Assembly (NCBI GenBank): GCA_008704415.1
Contig: VXIS01000002.1
Location: 361,054 to 425,053 of the forward strand
Length of the DNA stretch: 64,000 nucleotides
Direction of reading: 5' to 3'
DNA from: Sphaerosporella brunnea
Taxonomy: Eukaryota; Ascomycota; Pezizomycetes; Pezizales; Pyronemataceae
Shown: positions 11,308 through 20,948 of the stretch, one piece after another
Position numbering within the stretch: the stretch's first letter is position 1
How the letters are laid out: each line of letters starts with the position of its first letter
Position numbers and translations under genes: made by a program
Notes under the pieces: generated by a model
The model's database searches: none
Told to the model about the DNA's origin: nothing
What the model saw: only the letters and a program-made list of their open reading frames with translations

Positions 11308-12254
11308 CAGTAGAAGCTGTCGATAAGAATACGCTGGTCCCAGGGGGGGTGTATTCTTGTCTAGCGATTATTCTTGAAGAGGGCGTGGCTTGGCGTATGA
11401 GTGATCACTAGTGACGCGTCCCCAAGCGACGCTCTCGGGACGCATTCCGCTTCTTTGGGTCCCGCTGCTGATGAAGCCTCGCGCAGTGTGATTTTGGGTT
11501 CCGGTGGTTGATCATCCTTGTCAGACTCTTATTCCCCATACTCTGGAGGCCGAGCGACAAGTTCGGGATTTTCTGATTGGCCCGCACAACAAAAAAACCG
11601 TGAAAATAAAAACTCGGCCGTCAAAATTCATCGTAAATTAGAAGCTCCCACTTGTAGTCAAATTCGTCGCAAAAAACGCTATCCAGCACGTTGCTGGGCC
11701 GTCGTGATGTTGAAACGGTGATGCTGAATATCCAGCGTTGCCACATCAGCCACCCACTCCCCCACCCAGCTACCCCTCCGGGACGTGCTGGATCGCGTTC
11801 GGCCGAGTTTTTACTGGCGCGGCCGAGTGCCAAGCTCCGGATTTTCTGATTGGTCCGCACAACAAAAAACCGCGAAAATAAAAAACTCGGCCGTCAAAAT
11901 TGATCGTAAATTAGAAGCTCCCACCTTTAGTCAAATTCGTCGCAAAAAAACGCTATCCAGCACGGCTTGAAGGGGTTGCTGGGCCGTCGTGATGTTGAAA
12001 CGGTGATGCTGAATATCCAGCGTTGCCACACAACGCCACACATCAGCCACCCACTCCCCCAGCTACCCCTCCGGGACGTGCTGGATCGCGTTCGGCCGAG
12101 ATTTTATTTTCGCGGTTTTTTGTTGTGCGGGCCAATCAGAAAATCCCGAACTTGGCGCTCGGCCGCCAGAGTACAAAATCGTCGGCACCGCGACCAGGTA
12201 TTCTTATACACAGCATATCCTTATAAGTCATATTCTTATAGACAGCTTCTACTG
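11308..12254. mobile_element. TIR element (Tc1/pogo-like ends), 947 bp
   Basis: CAGTAGAAGCTGTCGATAAG at 11308 mirrors the end at 12254 with one mismatch (CAGTAGAAGCTGTCTATAAG on the minus strand). Both ends are flanked by TA (11306-11307 and 12255-12256), the Tc1/mariner/pogo target duplication. No transposase is inside; the interior is largely the second element 11541-12171. Confidence 0.8.
11541..12171. mobile_element. Nested TIR element with internal duplication
   Basis: The termini are CTCTGGAGGCCGAGC (11541) and the complement of GCTCGGCCGCCAGAG (12171), flanked by TA on both sides. The inverted repeats extend about 80 bp through CCCGCACAACAAAAAA. Inside, a segment of about 290 bp (from GATTTTCTGATTGG to the GGGACGTGCTGGATCG motif) is directly duplicated, at about 11567 and 11850. 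Confidence 0.8.
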
Positions 12255-12261
12255 TACAAAA

Positions 12262-13015
12262 AAAATCCTTTTTAATCTTGAAAAACCAGTTGTGCTGAGT
12301 GTAGAGATACAGAATCATCGCCACCCCTAGGCACTGAAAAAACCTACTCTGGGGCACGCTCCTCCGAAGGAAAAGGAAGCTAGGAAATCGCAGCCGAAAA
12401 AGTTACACAAAGGAAATTCGTGGTATAGAAAAACAGAAAGAACAGTGCACACAGTCCAGACTCAGTCGGCCGCCTTTGGCCATGTTCCCACGTGCGTGCT
12501 GCTCAGGAAATCCATCACTGCTCCTGTACAGCGGCCATCCGCCAGCAAATCTTTTATTGACGTGTTCGTTTTCCTCCTCTTTTTCCCTTTCTCACGCGTG
12601 GCCTCCGCCACCGCCTTCCACAGTGTTCGATGCTCGTTGCGCCATTTATGGCAGGTCTTGAAGAGGTGGTCACGCGTCTGCGTGGGCCTCTTAGGACAGA
12701 ACCAGCACTTATCGTCCACACGCCGTCCCGTCCTATGGAGGTACGGTGCCGTGGGCGCCTTCTGCAGCCTTAGCTGGAAGAAGCGTGCTGCTAGCGACTT
12801 TCTGGTCCGAAAGGCGGCTTTGTTGGTGCCTCTCGGGCGCTTGTAGTAACTCTTCGGGACGCAGTGCTCGGCAAGCCAGGCTTCGCGGTCTTGGTGCCTG
12901 GCCAGAGTAACTTCTCGGGCGATGTGGGCGAGCGAGGTGGTGTCGAGGACGCTTTCGGGTGCAGCTGGCGACTTGCCTTCCGCGGCTGCTTTCGCGCGCT
13001 TGTCTGCAGCAAGGC
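12262..13015 (-). mobile_element. 5'-truncated LINE copy, 3' coding end and tail
   Basis: On the minus strand, 12719-12462 reads DDKCWFCPKRPTQTRDHLFK and ends ...FLSSTHVGTWPKAAD, the LINE zinc knuckle and C terminus. The upstream part (about 13012-12790) is in another frame, so at least one frameshift is present. The 3' UTR (GGAGGAGCG, CCTAGGGG, CGATGATTCTGTAT) matches the copies at 44.7 and 60.3 kb, defining a second 3'-end subfamily. The tail ends a few bases from the TA of the element at 11308-12254. Confidence 0.8.
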
Positions 13016-13029
13016 AGAGTGGTGAAGAA

Positions 13030-13330
13030 TCGCATCACGTTTGCACGCTGTGTCAAGTCCGAATGAAAATTGCGCGTACCCTTATGGAACCAATCACGAT
13101 CACCGTCAAACAAAAAGACGAGTCTACGCACACTCACGACCTTGAAGAAATATTTCGCCTGTGTGGTCTGCCGTCGGCAGTCAAACGTGTTGTTCAAGCA
13201 GAGGCGAATAAGGATTACACAGCAGCCCAAATCTTCCACGCATTGAAAGGTGGTGGCGAAATGGAAGGATTCACACCGTTAGAAGCAATTGGCGGTGCAT
13301 CGCTGAAAAGGGGTGGGAGGAACGAAAGAA
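13030..13330 (+). pseudogene. Possible transposon zinc-binding fragment
   Basis: The plus-strand frame contains THTHDLEEIFRLCGLPSAVK and then EANKDYTAAQIFHAL, a pattern like the HxH...LPSAV...V..GY.P..I segment in N-terminal regions of some fungal and animal transposases (possibly MULE-like). It directly follows a CxxC. No catalytic domain follows, and the frame ends in low-complexity Gly/Cys repeats. Assignment is tentative. Confidence 0.35.
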
Positions 13331-14018
13331 CGCGTCTCTACTCTATTAAACAACGGCGCCGATTAAACAAATGTATTGGCATCAGTTCAGCAACTGGAGT
13401 GGGTAGGGGAAACAACTCAGCAAAGCAACATGGCGCTGGTGCGATGTGGCGATGTTGTGGGGTGCGGTATGGCGATGGTGGGGTGCGGTGTGGCGATGTT
13501 GTGGGGCGCGGTCTGCGGGTGATGATGAGAGGACTAGTCGCCGCATCTTAGTAATGCACGTTTTATTTAACGGCTATTGGCGATAATACCCCCTCCGAGT
13601 CTGTCAGTGATGACTCTGCCTAGTCTGATCCACCATTGGATGAATGTGCGCCACCTTTAACCCGTGCCTGCGGTCGTCCCAGCAAAAAGAGGAAGCGGAA
13701 CCGCGAAAATGAGATGCGAAGAAAAAAGGGAAAAAATCAGGAACCGAACGCTGTCCAGCGTGCTCCAGTCCGCTGTAGCACTTGTAAAGGCGTGGGTCAG
13801 AATGCGCGAACCGGCACTCAGCCTCATAGGTAGATCTACTGGCGAATAGAACGGGTTGAGGGAGGGATAAGGGGTTAGCCGATGGCAGATGAACTCAAAC
13901 CATGTTATTTAGGGCAACGTAAGTAGTATGGGCGTTGAACTCATCGGTTTGTACACGGTCCGGGCGGTTTGATTGTGGTCTTTGTGTTTCGCTCGGGTGG
14001 GGCGGGGGGCGAGGCTAC

Positions 14019-14280
14019 GGGACGGGGACGGGGACGGGGACGGGGACGGGGACGGGGACGGGACGGGGACGGGGACGGGGGACGGGACGGGGACGGGGAC
14101 GGGGACGGGGACGGGGACGGGGACGGGGACGGGGAGGGGGACGGGGACGGGGACGGGGAGGGGGACGGGGACGGGGACGGGGACGGGGACGGGGACGGGG
14201 ACGGGGACGGGGACCGGGACCGGGACCGGGGGCGGCGGGGCGAAGGGCGAAGGGCGAAGGGCGAAGGGCGAAGGGCGAGG
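14019..14280 (+). repeat. GGGGAC hexanucleotide tract and GGGCGAA heptamers
   Basis: About 210 bp of nearly pure (GGGGAC)n with occasional GGGGAG and GGGACC variants is followed by about five GGGCGAA units. The plus strand has dozens of G3-4 runs spaced by two bases, which could form G-quadruplexes. The Gly/Asp, Gly/Thr and Gly/Arg reading frames crossing it are artefacts of the repeat. Confidence 0.95.
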
Positions 14281-14435
14281 TCACGGTCTTGGAGTCTCAC
14301 TCGAGTGGGTTGAGGGGTACGCTGCCAAACAATCTAAGATCGGAGGTATGGGGCCAAATACGGCCTTCGGAGGGGGGTATTATAGCCAATAACCGTTTAT
14401 TTAATTAAAAAGGGTGACTCCCTTGTATTATATCT

Positions 14436-14764
14436 CGTGCGCCCGCAGAACGCGGGTACTGCGTGCAGATATCTGAGATAGAAAAGAGGTTTTGCTATCG
14501 AGCGATCCGGCTATGCGCCGAGACCAAGTGAGCTGCATGAACAGCACACAATCCTCCAGCACACCCCAGCAACGTCGTGCAACGTAAGCCCGGCCACATA
14601 CATGTCTGCGTTGTCTGATGCTGGCGGATATCTAGCGTTTCCGCTCGGTATATCGCGACGCTTGGTATCAGAAATGACCCGCAGCGTGCAGCTGTACATA
14701 TTTGTGCATATGCGTGACTTTTATGTGCGAAAATGGCAAAATAGCCGACGCAGCGAAAACTCCC
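14436..14764. mobile_element. Harbinger-family terminal fragment (right end)
   Basis: The right terminus CAGCGAAAACTCCC ends at 14764. Reading inward on the minus strand (TTTTCGCACATAAAAGTCAC, then ACGCTAGATATCC) it matches the left end of the full element at 15128-15310. Bases 14440-14545 match the subterminal part of the right end at 18413-18535 in inverse orientation. It is probably a deleted relative of the autonomous element. Confidence 0.7.
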
Positions 14765-14870
14765 TAATGTACTACCTGATTCGCAGATGTTATGCAGTGA
14801 TGTGCAAGTCAACCGGCAGCCGAGCTCTCAACACGCGCGACCGTGACCGGCAACGGCGCCGCAATTATTA

Positions 14871-15127
14871 GGGAGGTTTCGCTGTTAGATCTCAGATGTC
14901 TTGTGCGCCTGCAGAATGCGCGACCCAAGGTATGCTGCAAGCAGAGTAAAATCGAGGTTTTGCTGTTCCTCTGCGCATCCGCCTCCGACAATGCAGCCGC
15001 ATTGCTGTGTACTTATTCACTAGACCCTTTGTGGGCGTTGCATATTCCAGCAACCAATCAACAGCACCTGCATGCACTCAGGTTGCATTGTCGGATGCAG
15101 ATTGATATCTAGCGTTCCGGCTTAGTA
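14871..15127. mobile_element. Harbinger-family terminal fragment (left end)
   Basis: It starts with GGGAGGTTTCGCTG after TTA. Its interior (GAGTAAAATCGAGG, CCAGCAACCAATCAACAGCA, GATATCTAGCG) matches the minus strand of 22330-22470. It is cut by the element starting at 15128, so the full element inserted into or beside this copy. Confidence 0.7.
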
Positions 15128-15423
15128 GGGAGGTTTCGCTGCGTCCGATATCGCCATTTTCGTATATAAAAGTCACGCATATGCACATATCTGTGCAGAT
15201 GCGCGCTGTCGGTCACGAAGAGGTCATTTCTTATCCCAAGCGTCGCGATATAATAACCGGAAACGCTAGATATCCATCTGCATCCGACAACGCAGGCATG
15301 CAACCGTTGATTGGCTGCAGTTCACATTGCACGACGTTGCGAGCTGGGGTGCACGCACTGAGAGAGTAGAAAGGGGGTACGCGCTGAGCAGAGAGAGTAT
15401 TATCTCAAAACCATCAATATCAT

Positions 15424-16683
15424 ATGGCCGGACTGTGGGATACCGAACTCGAAGAGGATGTTTTCGTGCTTTTGTCATCGACCCTTGCTGTAGCGACCGG
15501 AATTCTATGCGTCCAGGTCCAGTTCCACCTCCTTCTCCTCTACCGGGAACGCAAGCGGAGGGAAGAGGACGCGTGGGTAGTACGGCGCGGCCAATATCGT
15601 CCACCACTGCTTGTTCCCATGGGACGGCCCTTCACCTTAGATCTTTTCACAGAGGTGTACTGTCAACACTTCTTTCGGTGAGTTGATATTTTATTTTTAT
15701 TTGTTTTATTCGCAAATTGGCCCACTCACACCGTCCCGTTCAAGGTTTACTCAGCAAGATATACGGACCATACTGCGTTATTTTGCCCTTGATGAAATTA
15801 TCTACCGAAACAAATATAAGTGTGAGCCTGAGACCGCTTTGTGTGTGGTACTTTTCAGACTTTCAGCACCGTCTCGGTACAAGGAGCTTATGCATATTTT
15901 CCAACGATCTCGATCCTGGCTGTCAACAATTTTTAATGATACAGTTGAGCATCTTGTACGTTGTATGAAATATTACGAGGGTAAAGCTAACAGGTTCAGG
16001 TTGTGAGATACTTGGAAAAAATGAATTGGGACGAAGGCCGCTTGACTGGACCGACCGTCCGTCGATACGCCACCGCAATAGAAAATACAGGCGGGGCTAC
16101 AGGAGTGTGGGGTTTCATTGACGGTACGATGCGTGCCATTTGCCGTCCAGAAAAAAATCAAAGGATTTACTATTCTGGGTATAAAAAATGCCATGCAATC
16201 AAGTTTCAAGCGGTTACAACTCCCGATGGACTCATGAGTCACCTTGGCGCACCGTGGCCTGGACATCGAGGGGATTGGGGGATGTACTTAGCTTCCGGGC
16301 TCCAGGATAGGCTTCGAGGACTCAACAGGCAAGAAAATCCTGAGGATGCTTGCTATCTTTACGGCGATCCAGCTTATGCCTTGTCATACGGCGTAATCAG
16401 TGCGTATAAAGCACGGCCAGGACAACTGTTGGACCCCATTTTGCAAGAGGTCAATGCTACCATGTCTTCGTTGCGGATAAGTGTTGAACATAGCTTTGGA
16501 AAGACGATGATGTTGTGGAGCTTCAACGGTTTTAAGGGGGATCTGAAGGTTGGATTGTCACCGGTAGCCGCGTATTTTGTTGTTGCCGTGCTTTTCAGTA
16601 ATATTCATAGTTGCTTGTATGGTAACCAGACCAGCCTTCAGTTGAATTGTCCTCCTCCGTCTCTTCACGACTATCTTTCCTAA
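15424..16683 (+). CDS. PIF/Harbinger DDE transposase
   Basis: Three exons, 15424-15677, 15745-15955 and 16000-16683, give 382 aa. Introns are 67 nt (GTGAGT...TTCAAG) and 44 nt (GTACGT...GCTAAC...TTCAG), and both junctions keep frame. The DDE_4-type nuclease residues can be placed at Asp196 (GFIDGT), Asp278 (YGDPAY) and Glu318 (RISVEHSFG); an SGYKKCHAIKFQ segment between them is typical of the family. Residues 1-150 form the N-terminal region with a putative helix-turn-helix (FTQQDIRTILRYF). Role: cuts and joins the element ends, normally with the Myb-like partner encoded on the opposite strand downstream. No internal stop is seen, so it could be functional. ATG at 15424 is the first in-frame start of the exon. 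Confidence 0.88.
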
Positions 16684-16695
16684 ATTATGTACATG

Positions 16696-18338
16696 CTAGT
16701 TTTTCTTTAATTCCTCAAGTTTTCCAAAAAGCCGTGCCAAAAGATCTTCGCTCCTTGCCTTATCTTCCGCTTTATCCTCTTGTCGTTGCTTCTCTTGCCG
16801 CTCGCGATCCTCACGCCGTTGCTTCTCTGCCCGCTCCAAATCCTCAGTGCGTTGCCTGTCAGCCCGGACCTGATCCTCGATGCGTTGAGTGTCCATGAGC
16901 TCTCGGTGGTGTGCAGCAGTCTCCCTATCCTGCGCAATTTCCTTTCTTAATTCTTTAAACTTTTCCTCCTCCGCAGCAGCTGCCGCGGCACCACTGTGTC
17001 TCGCACCATTGAGCTCGCGAACCGCATTCAGCATCCCATCGGATAACGTAGTACCCATCCTATCTATCGAGGCTCCCACCTCAACGAAACCATTGTCAAA
17101 AGAAGCGGACCCTGAGCCACTGGCAGCCCTTGTCGTTTTCCGCTGCTTCCTCGCCCGCGCTGCAGCCTGGGCTACCTCTTCATTTGATGCATCCTCATCA
17201 AGCACAACTACCCCAGGCTCCACCTCACCCTCGCTGTTTGCAGCTTCCGCAGTTCTTTTTTGCGATAGTCGAGCAAACATAAAGCGTCGTTGAATTTCTG
17301 ACTCTTCCTTCTCTTTTTCTTGCGCCGTAGGAGTTGCAGATGCTCGTGCAGTCATCTCTTCCAGTGCTTCCTCATGCCTTATCCATTCATCCACCTTTTG
17401 GCACAGCTCATCGTCTTTTTGTACGGAACCTATCCGGGTCCATAAGTCAGTTAAGCTCAAGCCCCGCAAATGTCCCAGCATGCCTACCGCTCTTTCTGTC
17501 ATCGGGTACCTCCTTGAGTACCTGCCGTTGCACTACAAGCCCGGCCACTGTTCTCGAAGGATCGCCCAGCCTGACACCAGTTTCTTGGTCCAACAACTCA
17601 GTGATCTTCTGCCAGAAACGGCCTTTGTTGTTCTGGACATGCTCCGCTTGGTAGTCCACACAAAGGTTCATTAGAACGAGCTTATCATCTTGAGTAAGAT
17701 GCGTCCTTTTTTTCCTTTGCAGCTCGGCGTCAGGGCGGGTCGGCGAAATGCTCGGCGTGCGCTCGGCGGGCGGGGCAAGGTGCGGCACAACTGTAAGACG
17801 TCGAGCCTGAGGGAGAGCAGGTGGCACCGGGACGAGACTGCGAGCAGGAGGAGGCTGCATAGATGCGAGACTCCGAGGTGTCTTCAAGTTCAACTCAGTC
17901 TAATTACTATCCACTTTGCAGGAGAAAGCGTACCTCAATTCTTCCGTGTCGTTCCCGGGCCAGCTCCCTTTCCATCCTGCACTCCTCTCCTGGTGTTGTC
18001 TCGTGCATTTCCAACCTCAAATACCCTTGAAGCTCGTCTGCCGATAGCTCAGTGAATGCACTTCCATACACTCTTTGCAACGATTGTTGGAGCGGTGTAA
18101 GGACCGCCGGTGGAAGCGAAGGCTCGGCATTGCCAATCACCTGCGGCCCCTCCAGCTCCTCCAGCTCCTCCAGCTCCTCTTGCGCCTCTTGCAGCTCCCG
18201 CTCCACTTCAAGCTCCTCACGCTGCAGTCGTATCTCCTCCCGGGCTGCCTCCAACTCCTCAGGATCCAGCCCCGATGCCTCTAACTCCAGCTCCTCTTCG
18301 TCTAGCTCGGCTAGCTGTTGTGCGAAACGTTCGGACAT
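16696..18338 (-). CDS. Harbinger Myb/SANT-like partner protein
   Basis: Exons 18338-17934, 17881-17488 and 17429-16696 join in frame to 510 aa. Introns are 52 nt (GTACGC...TTGAAG) and 58 nt (GTAGGC...TTAACTGAC...ATAG). The middle exon holds the Myb/SANT-like DNA-binding region (KKRTHLTQDDKLVLMNLC, then GRFWQKITELL). The third exon starts DDELCQKVDEWI and ends in a long Arg/Glu/Lys coiled coil. The first exon is an acidic Glu-rich coiled coil that I include because the splice keeps frame; it could be a separate unit. In PIF/Harbinger elements the Myb-like protein binds the termini and helps the transposase reach DNA and nucleus. An ATG at 18443 is also in frame but lies in terminal sequence. 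Confidence 0.75.
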
Positions 18339-18569
18339 TGTGTGTTTTGTTGTTGGGTGTTGAGTGCGGGAGGTTCCCACGGTCGCCACGGTCGCAAGGT
18401 CGCTTGGTGTGCTGTTCATGCAGCTCACTTGGTCTCGGCGCATAACCGGATCGCTCTACAGCGAAACCTCTTTTCTATATCCCAGATATCTGCATGCAGT
18501 ACCCGCATTCTGCACAGACGCACGAGATATCTGAGAAAAAAAAAAATAAGAGCGAAACCTCCCTAGTAG

Positions 18570-18978
18570 GGAGGTTCTGCTGCTATATCTCGGATATCTC
18601 GTGCGCCTGCAGCAGAGAGACCTACTAAAACTGCAAATGCGGCCTTCACGCAGCATGGCTTATTCATCGCAGAGTGCGATTCTGTTTTGTTGAGTGTTGA
18701 GACATAGAGTATGACTCTCTGGTGGATCCGAGTATGAACTAGTGATATACTAGTGCTCGTTTCTGCCTCTTAAGGGAGCAGCAACTCGCACTTAGCTCTG
18801 TACCTTGCAATATATCTCTTCACCTACGTTCTTAGTGTCCACTGCGTGAAACCTATCGTCAACATGTTTGTGATTTAGGGCCTGTCTGGATTCGCTGTAT
18901 TTAAGAGATAATGGTCATTTGGCCTAAATATCATTAGGAATGAAATGAGGGTGTGTGGCGAAATGAGCCCCATCAGTA
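18570..18978. other. Harbinger end fragment, then unassigned sequence
   Basis: Directly beside the full element, 18569-18620 is another GGGAGGTTCTGCTG terminus pointing away from it, head-to-head with the first. From about 18640 to the LINE tail I see nothing coding. Confidence 0.5.
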
Positions 18979-20340
18979 TCGTTTTGTTTGTTTTAATCAT
19001 ATTGTATTCGGCCGCTTGCGGCCATGACATATGTATGTAAGAGAAGAGACTATGCTACCCCTTCGGCAAAGCCGACTACCGAGGCCTGCGGCTCTTCTAA
19101 GGAAAAGGACTAAAGAAATCGCACCGGATTATGAAGCGCACCAAGGAGAAAACGCGAGACAGTCTAAACCAGGGTGCCTCCATCAGGCCAAGATCCTACT
19201 TTGGTGGTGTTCAGGAAAGCCATGACGGCCTCCGCACACCTGTCATCCGCGAGTAGAGCGGCGGTGGCCGTTGCCGGCCAGCGCTTTCGCCCTCCTCCCT
19301 TCGTCGCCTCCGAGACGCTTCTCCAGAGGACCCGCTGCGCGTCCTTCCATCGCTTGCAAAACTTGAATAGGTGATCCCGTGTCTGGACGGCGCCGCTGCC
19401 GCACCACCAGCACTTGTCATCCGCTCTCCGGCCCGTCTTGAGGAGGCCTGTGGGGGCTTTGCCGGTCCGGAGCTGGTAGAAGCGCGCTGCCAGCGTCTTC
19501 TTCGTCTTGGCCGCGGTGGCGTCGCGCTTCTTCCGTCGCCGGTAGTACTTCTTGGCGATGCAGTGCTTGGCAAGCCATTCGTCTCTATTCTGAGTCCTTG
19601 CCTGGGTGGTCTGGCGGCTGATAGCGGCGAGCGACGTGGTGTCGAGGAGATCGTCGGACAAGGGGTCGCTGCGACTCTGCGCAGCTGCCTTTGCATGCTG
19701 GTCCGCCAGCTCATTGCCGGGAATGCCTTCGTGGCCTGGCACCCATCGGTATTCCACCGTCCAGCCTTGGCGTTGTAGGCTGCTCTCCGCGCGGGCGATG
19801 CGTGGGAGGAGCCATTGGCCAGGCCCTGGTTTGTCGTTCTGGATTCGCGACAGAGCTGCCTGAGCGTCGGCAAAGAGCCGGATGCATCCGTCTGGCTCGG
19901 ACTGGACTCTGCAGTCGGAGAGCGCTAGCTCTAAACCGGCCGCGATGCCGAAGAGCTCCGCGTCGTATGCCTCCTTATTCGATCCGATGTAGGCTGCGGA
20001 GAATCTCCACTTGTTGAGCGCGACGTCGGTCTGGGTCACAGCCGCATAGCCGCAGTCTCCGTCGTCAAGTCTGGATCCGTCGGAGTAGACCGCGATTGCA
20101 TTGTCGGTGGGTTTCTGCCATCTCACGGCTGTCCGGGCAGCTAGCTCCTCCGGCTCAATAACGACGGCTCCACAGGGTTCGGCGGATATCCCCACGCTCG
20201 GCTCGATCGCGGTTGGTCGGCCTGGGATGGCGGCGGCGAGCGCGGCTCCCAGCGTTGCGGGTGTCGGGTACGTGGGCGGCTCGTCAAAGGCGCTTTCGGC
20301 CACGAAACGCATCAGTCGTCTGGCGGTAGTGACAGGTTGC
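18979..20340 (-). mobile_element. Best preserved LINE copy (5'-truncated)
   Basis: The copy includes the end of the reverse-transcriptase frame, an intact RNase H/zinc-knuckle reading frame, a 3' UTR with CCGCAGGCCTCGGTAGTCGG and a pseudo-stem GGCTTTGCCGAAGGGG, the hairpin GGCCGCAAGCGGCC (19010-19023 on the minus strand), and an A-rich tail. No reverse-transcriptase core is present, so it is dead on arrival. The RNase H plus C-terminal CCHC layout fits the Tad1/I group of non-LTR elements. Confidence 0.88.
19164..20312 (-). CDS. LINE RNase H and zinc-knuckle polyprotein end
   Basis: A 382-aa open frame on the minus strand. The RNase H fold residues are visible as Asp78 (VYSDGS), Glu119 (YDAELFG), Asp149 (LFADAQAAL) and Asp204 (PGNELAD). 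A CCHC knuckle follows with Cys301, Cys304, His314 and Cys319 (CWWC...DHLFKFC), then a conserved end (LLADDRC...FLNTTKVGSWP). In I/Tad1-type elements this region is the C-terminal part of ORF2 and removes RNA from the first cDNA strand. The frame has no stop or shift over 1.1 kb, unlike every other copy here, so this insertion is young or the frame is under constraint. The start at 20312 is arbitrary because the real protein would begin far upstream. Confidence 0.85.
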   Translation of the reverse strand: MRFVAESAFDEPPTYPTPATLGAALAAAIPGRPTAIEPSVGISAEPCGAVVIEPEELAARTAVRWQKPTDNAIAVYSDGSRLDDGDCGYAAVTQTDVALNKWRFSAAYIGSNKEAYDAELFGIAAGLELALSDCRVQSEPDGCIRLFADAQAALSRIQNDKPGPGQWLLPRIARAESSLQRQGWTVEYRWVPGHEGIPGNELADQHAKAAAQSRSDPLSDDLLDTTSLAAISRQTTQARTQNRDEWLAKHCIAKKYYRRRKKRDATAAKTKKTLAARFYQLRTGKAPTGLLKTGRRADDKCWWCGSGAVQTRDHLFKFCKRWKDAQRVLWRSVSEATKGGGRKRWPATATAALLADDRCAEAVMAFLNTTKVGSWPDGGTLV

Positions 20341-20507
20341 CGTCAGTATCGCTGTGATGTCACCGTCAACCACCGCTCCCGCAACCACCACCCTGCCCGC
20401 TTCTACAAGAGACGACCCCACCGCCCGGCTGCCGCCCCGTCACTGCTCACTTCCTGCGGCCGAATCCAAACGAGCGCCTCTTTAGCGAAAATATATTTTG
20501 GCCAAAT

Positions 20508-20592
20508 AGAGTTTGCGATTTGCGTCTAGACGCAAATCAGGCGGTGACCCGAAGTCTTGGCCAGCTTAAATTTGCGTCTGGATGCAAATCGC
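20508..20592. mobile_element. Palindromic mini-MITE, inverted copy of 48164-48259
   Basis: GAGTTTGCGATTTGCGTCTA at the left and TTTGCGTCTGGATGCAAATC at the right frame a GGCGGTGACCCGAAGTCTTG core. The same core, in reverse orientation, lies in the copy at 48164-48259. The right terminus is clipped. Confidence 0.7.
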
Positions 20593-20786
20593 CGTCTTCA
20601 TGCACTGAGGTTGCATTGTCGGATGCACACGATATCTAGCGTTATGGATATCGTAGGTGCGAGAAACTCAGATATCTCTTGCATCCAACAACGCATATGC
20701 GTGACCGACAGAGCCAAGGCGCTTATGTATGCACACATGCGTGACCTTCGAGTGCGAGTTTATGCGGTATCGCGACGCTTGGGACA

Positions 20787-20880
20787 TGGTTGGGGACTCC
20801 TAACTCGCGACATTTTTTTGATTACTAAGCGACCCGGGCTGCCCCTGGCGACGCCGCTGAAGACCCAAATCGCGACTCCA
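20787..20880. mobile_element. Truncated TGGTTGGGGAC MITE
   Basis: ATGGTTGGGGACT followed by a TCGCGACAT...TTACTAAGCG series matches the first 60 bp of the MITE at 10155. The rest is missing; telomere-type repeats start 30 bp further on. Confidence 0.6.
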
Positions 20881-20912
20881 CAGCTTTGAATATAACAAAA
20901 AACTCAGACTCA

Positions 20913-20948
20913 GGGTTAGGGTTAGGGTTAGGGTTAGGGTAACCCTAA
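20913..20948. repeat. Interstitial telomere repeats, head-to-head
   Basis: Nearly five GGGTTA units on the plus strand are followed directly by TAACCCTAA in the opposite sense. The (TTAGGG)n-(CCCTAA)n order is what an end-to-end telomere joining leaves, but the second half is only about 1.5 units long. Confidence 0.9.

Larger units (their letters stand above)
15128..18563. mobile_element. Nearly complete PIF/Harbinger transposon
   Basis: The ends GGGAGGTTTCGCT (15128) and AGCGAAACCTCCC (to 18563) are inverted repeats, and both are flanked by TAGTA. The element is 3.44 kb and carries a transposase gene (+) and a Myb/SANT-like gene (-) that converge with only 12 bp between their stops, the usual two-gene layout of PIF/Harbinger. 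Both genes appear open across short introns, so the element may be recently active. Beyond the 13-bp core the ends are only loosely similar. Confidence 0.85.

Noticed and set aside
13935..14408. Gly/Arg-, Gly/Thr- and Gly/Asp-rich open frames of 90-157 codons
   Set aside because: All phases stay open because the sequence is a GGGGAC repeat. There is no start context or non-repetitive coding part.
18900..18980. Possible TIR start GGGCCTGTCTGGATTCGC
   Set aside because: No inverted partner found on the other side of the LINE.
19164..20312. Reading the RNase H frame as a cellular ribonuclease H gene
   Set aside because: The zinc knuckle, the shared 3' UTR hairpin and at least eight related truncated copies show it is the end of a LINE.
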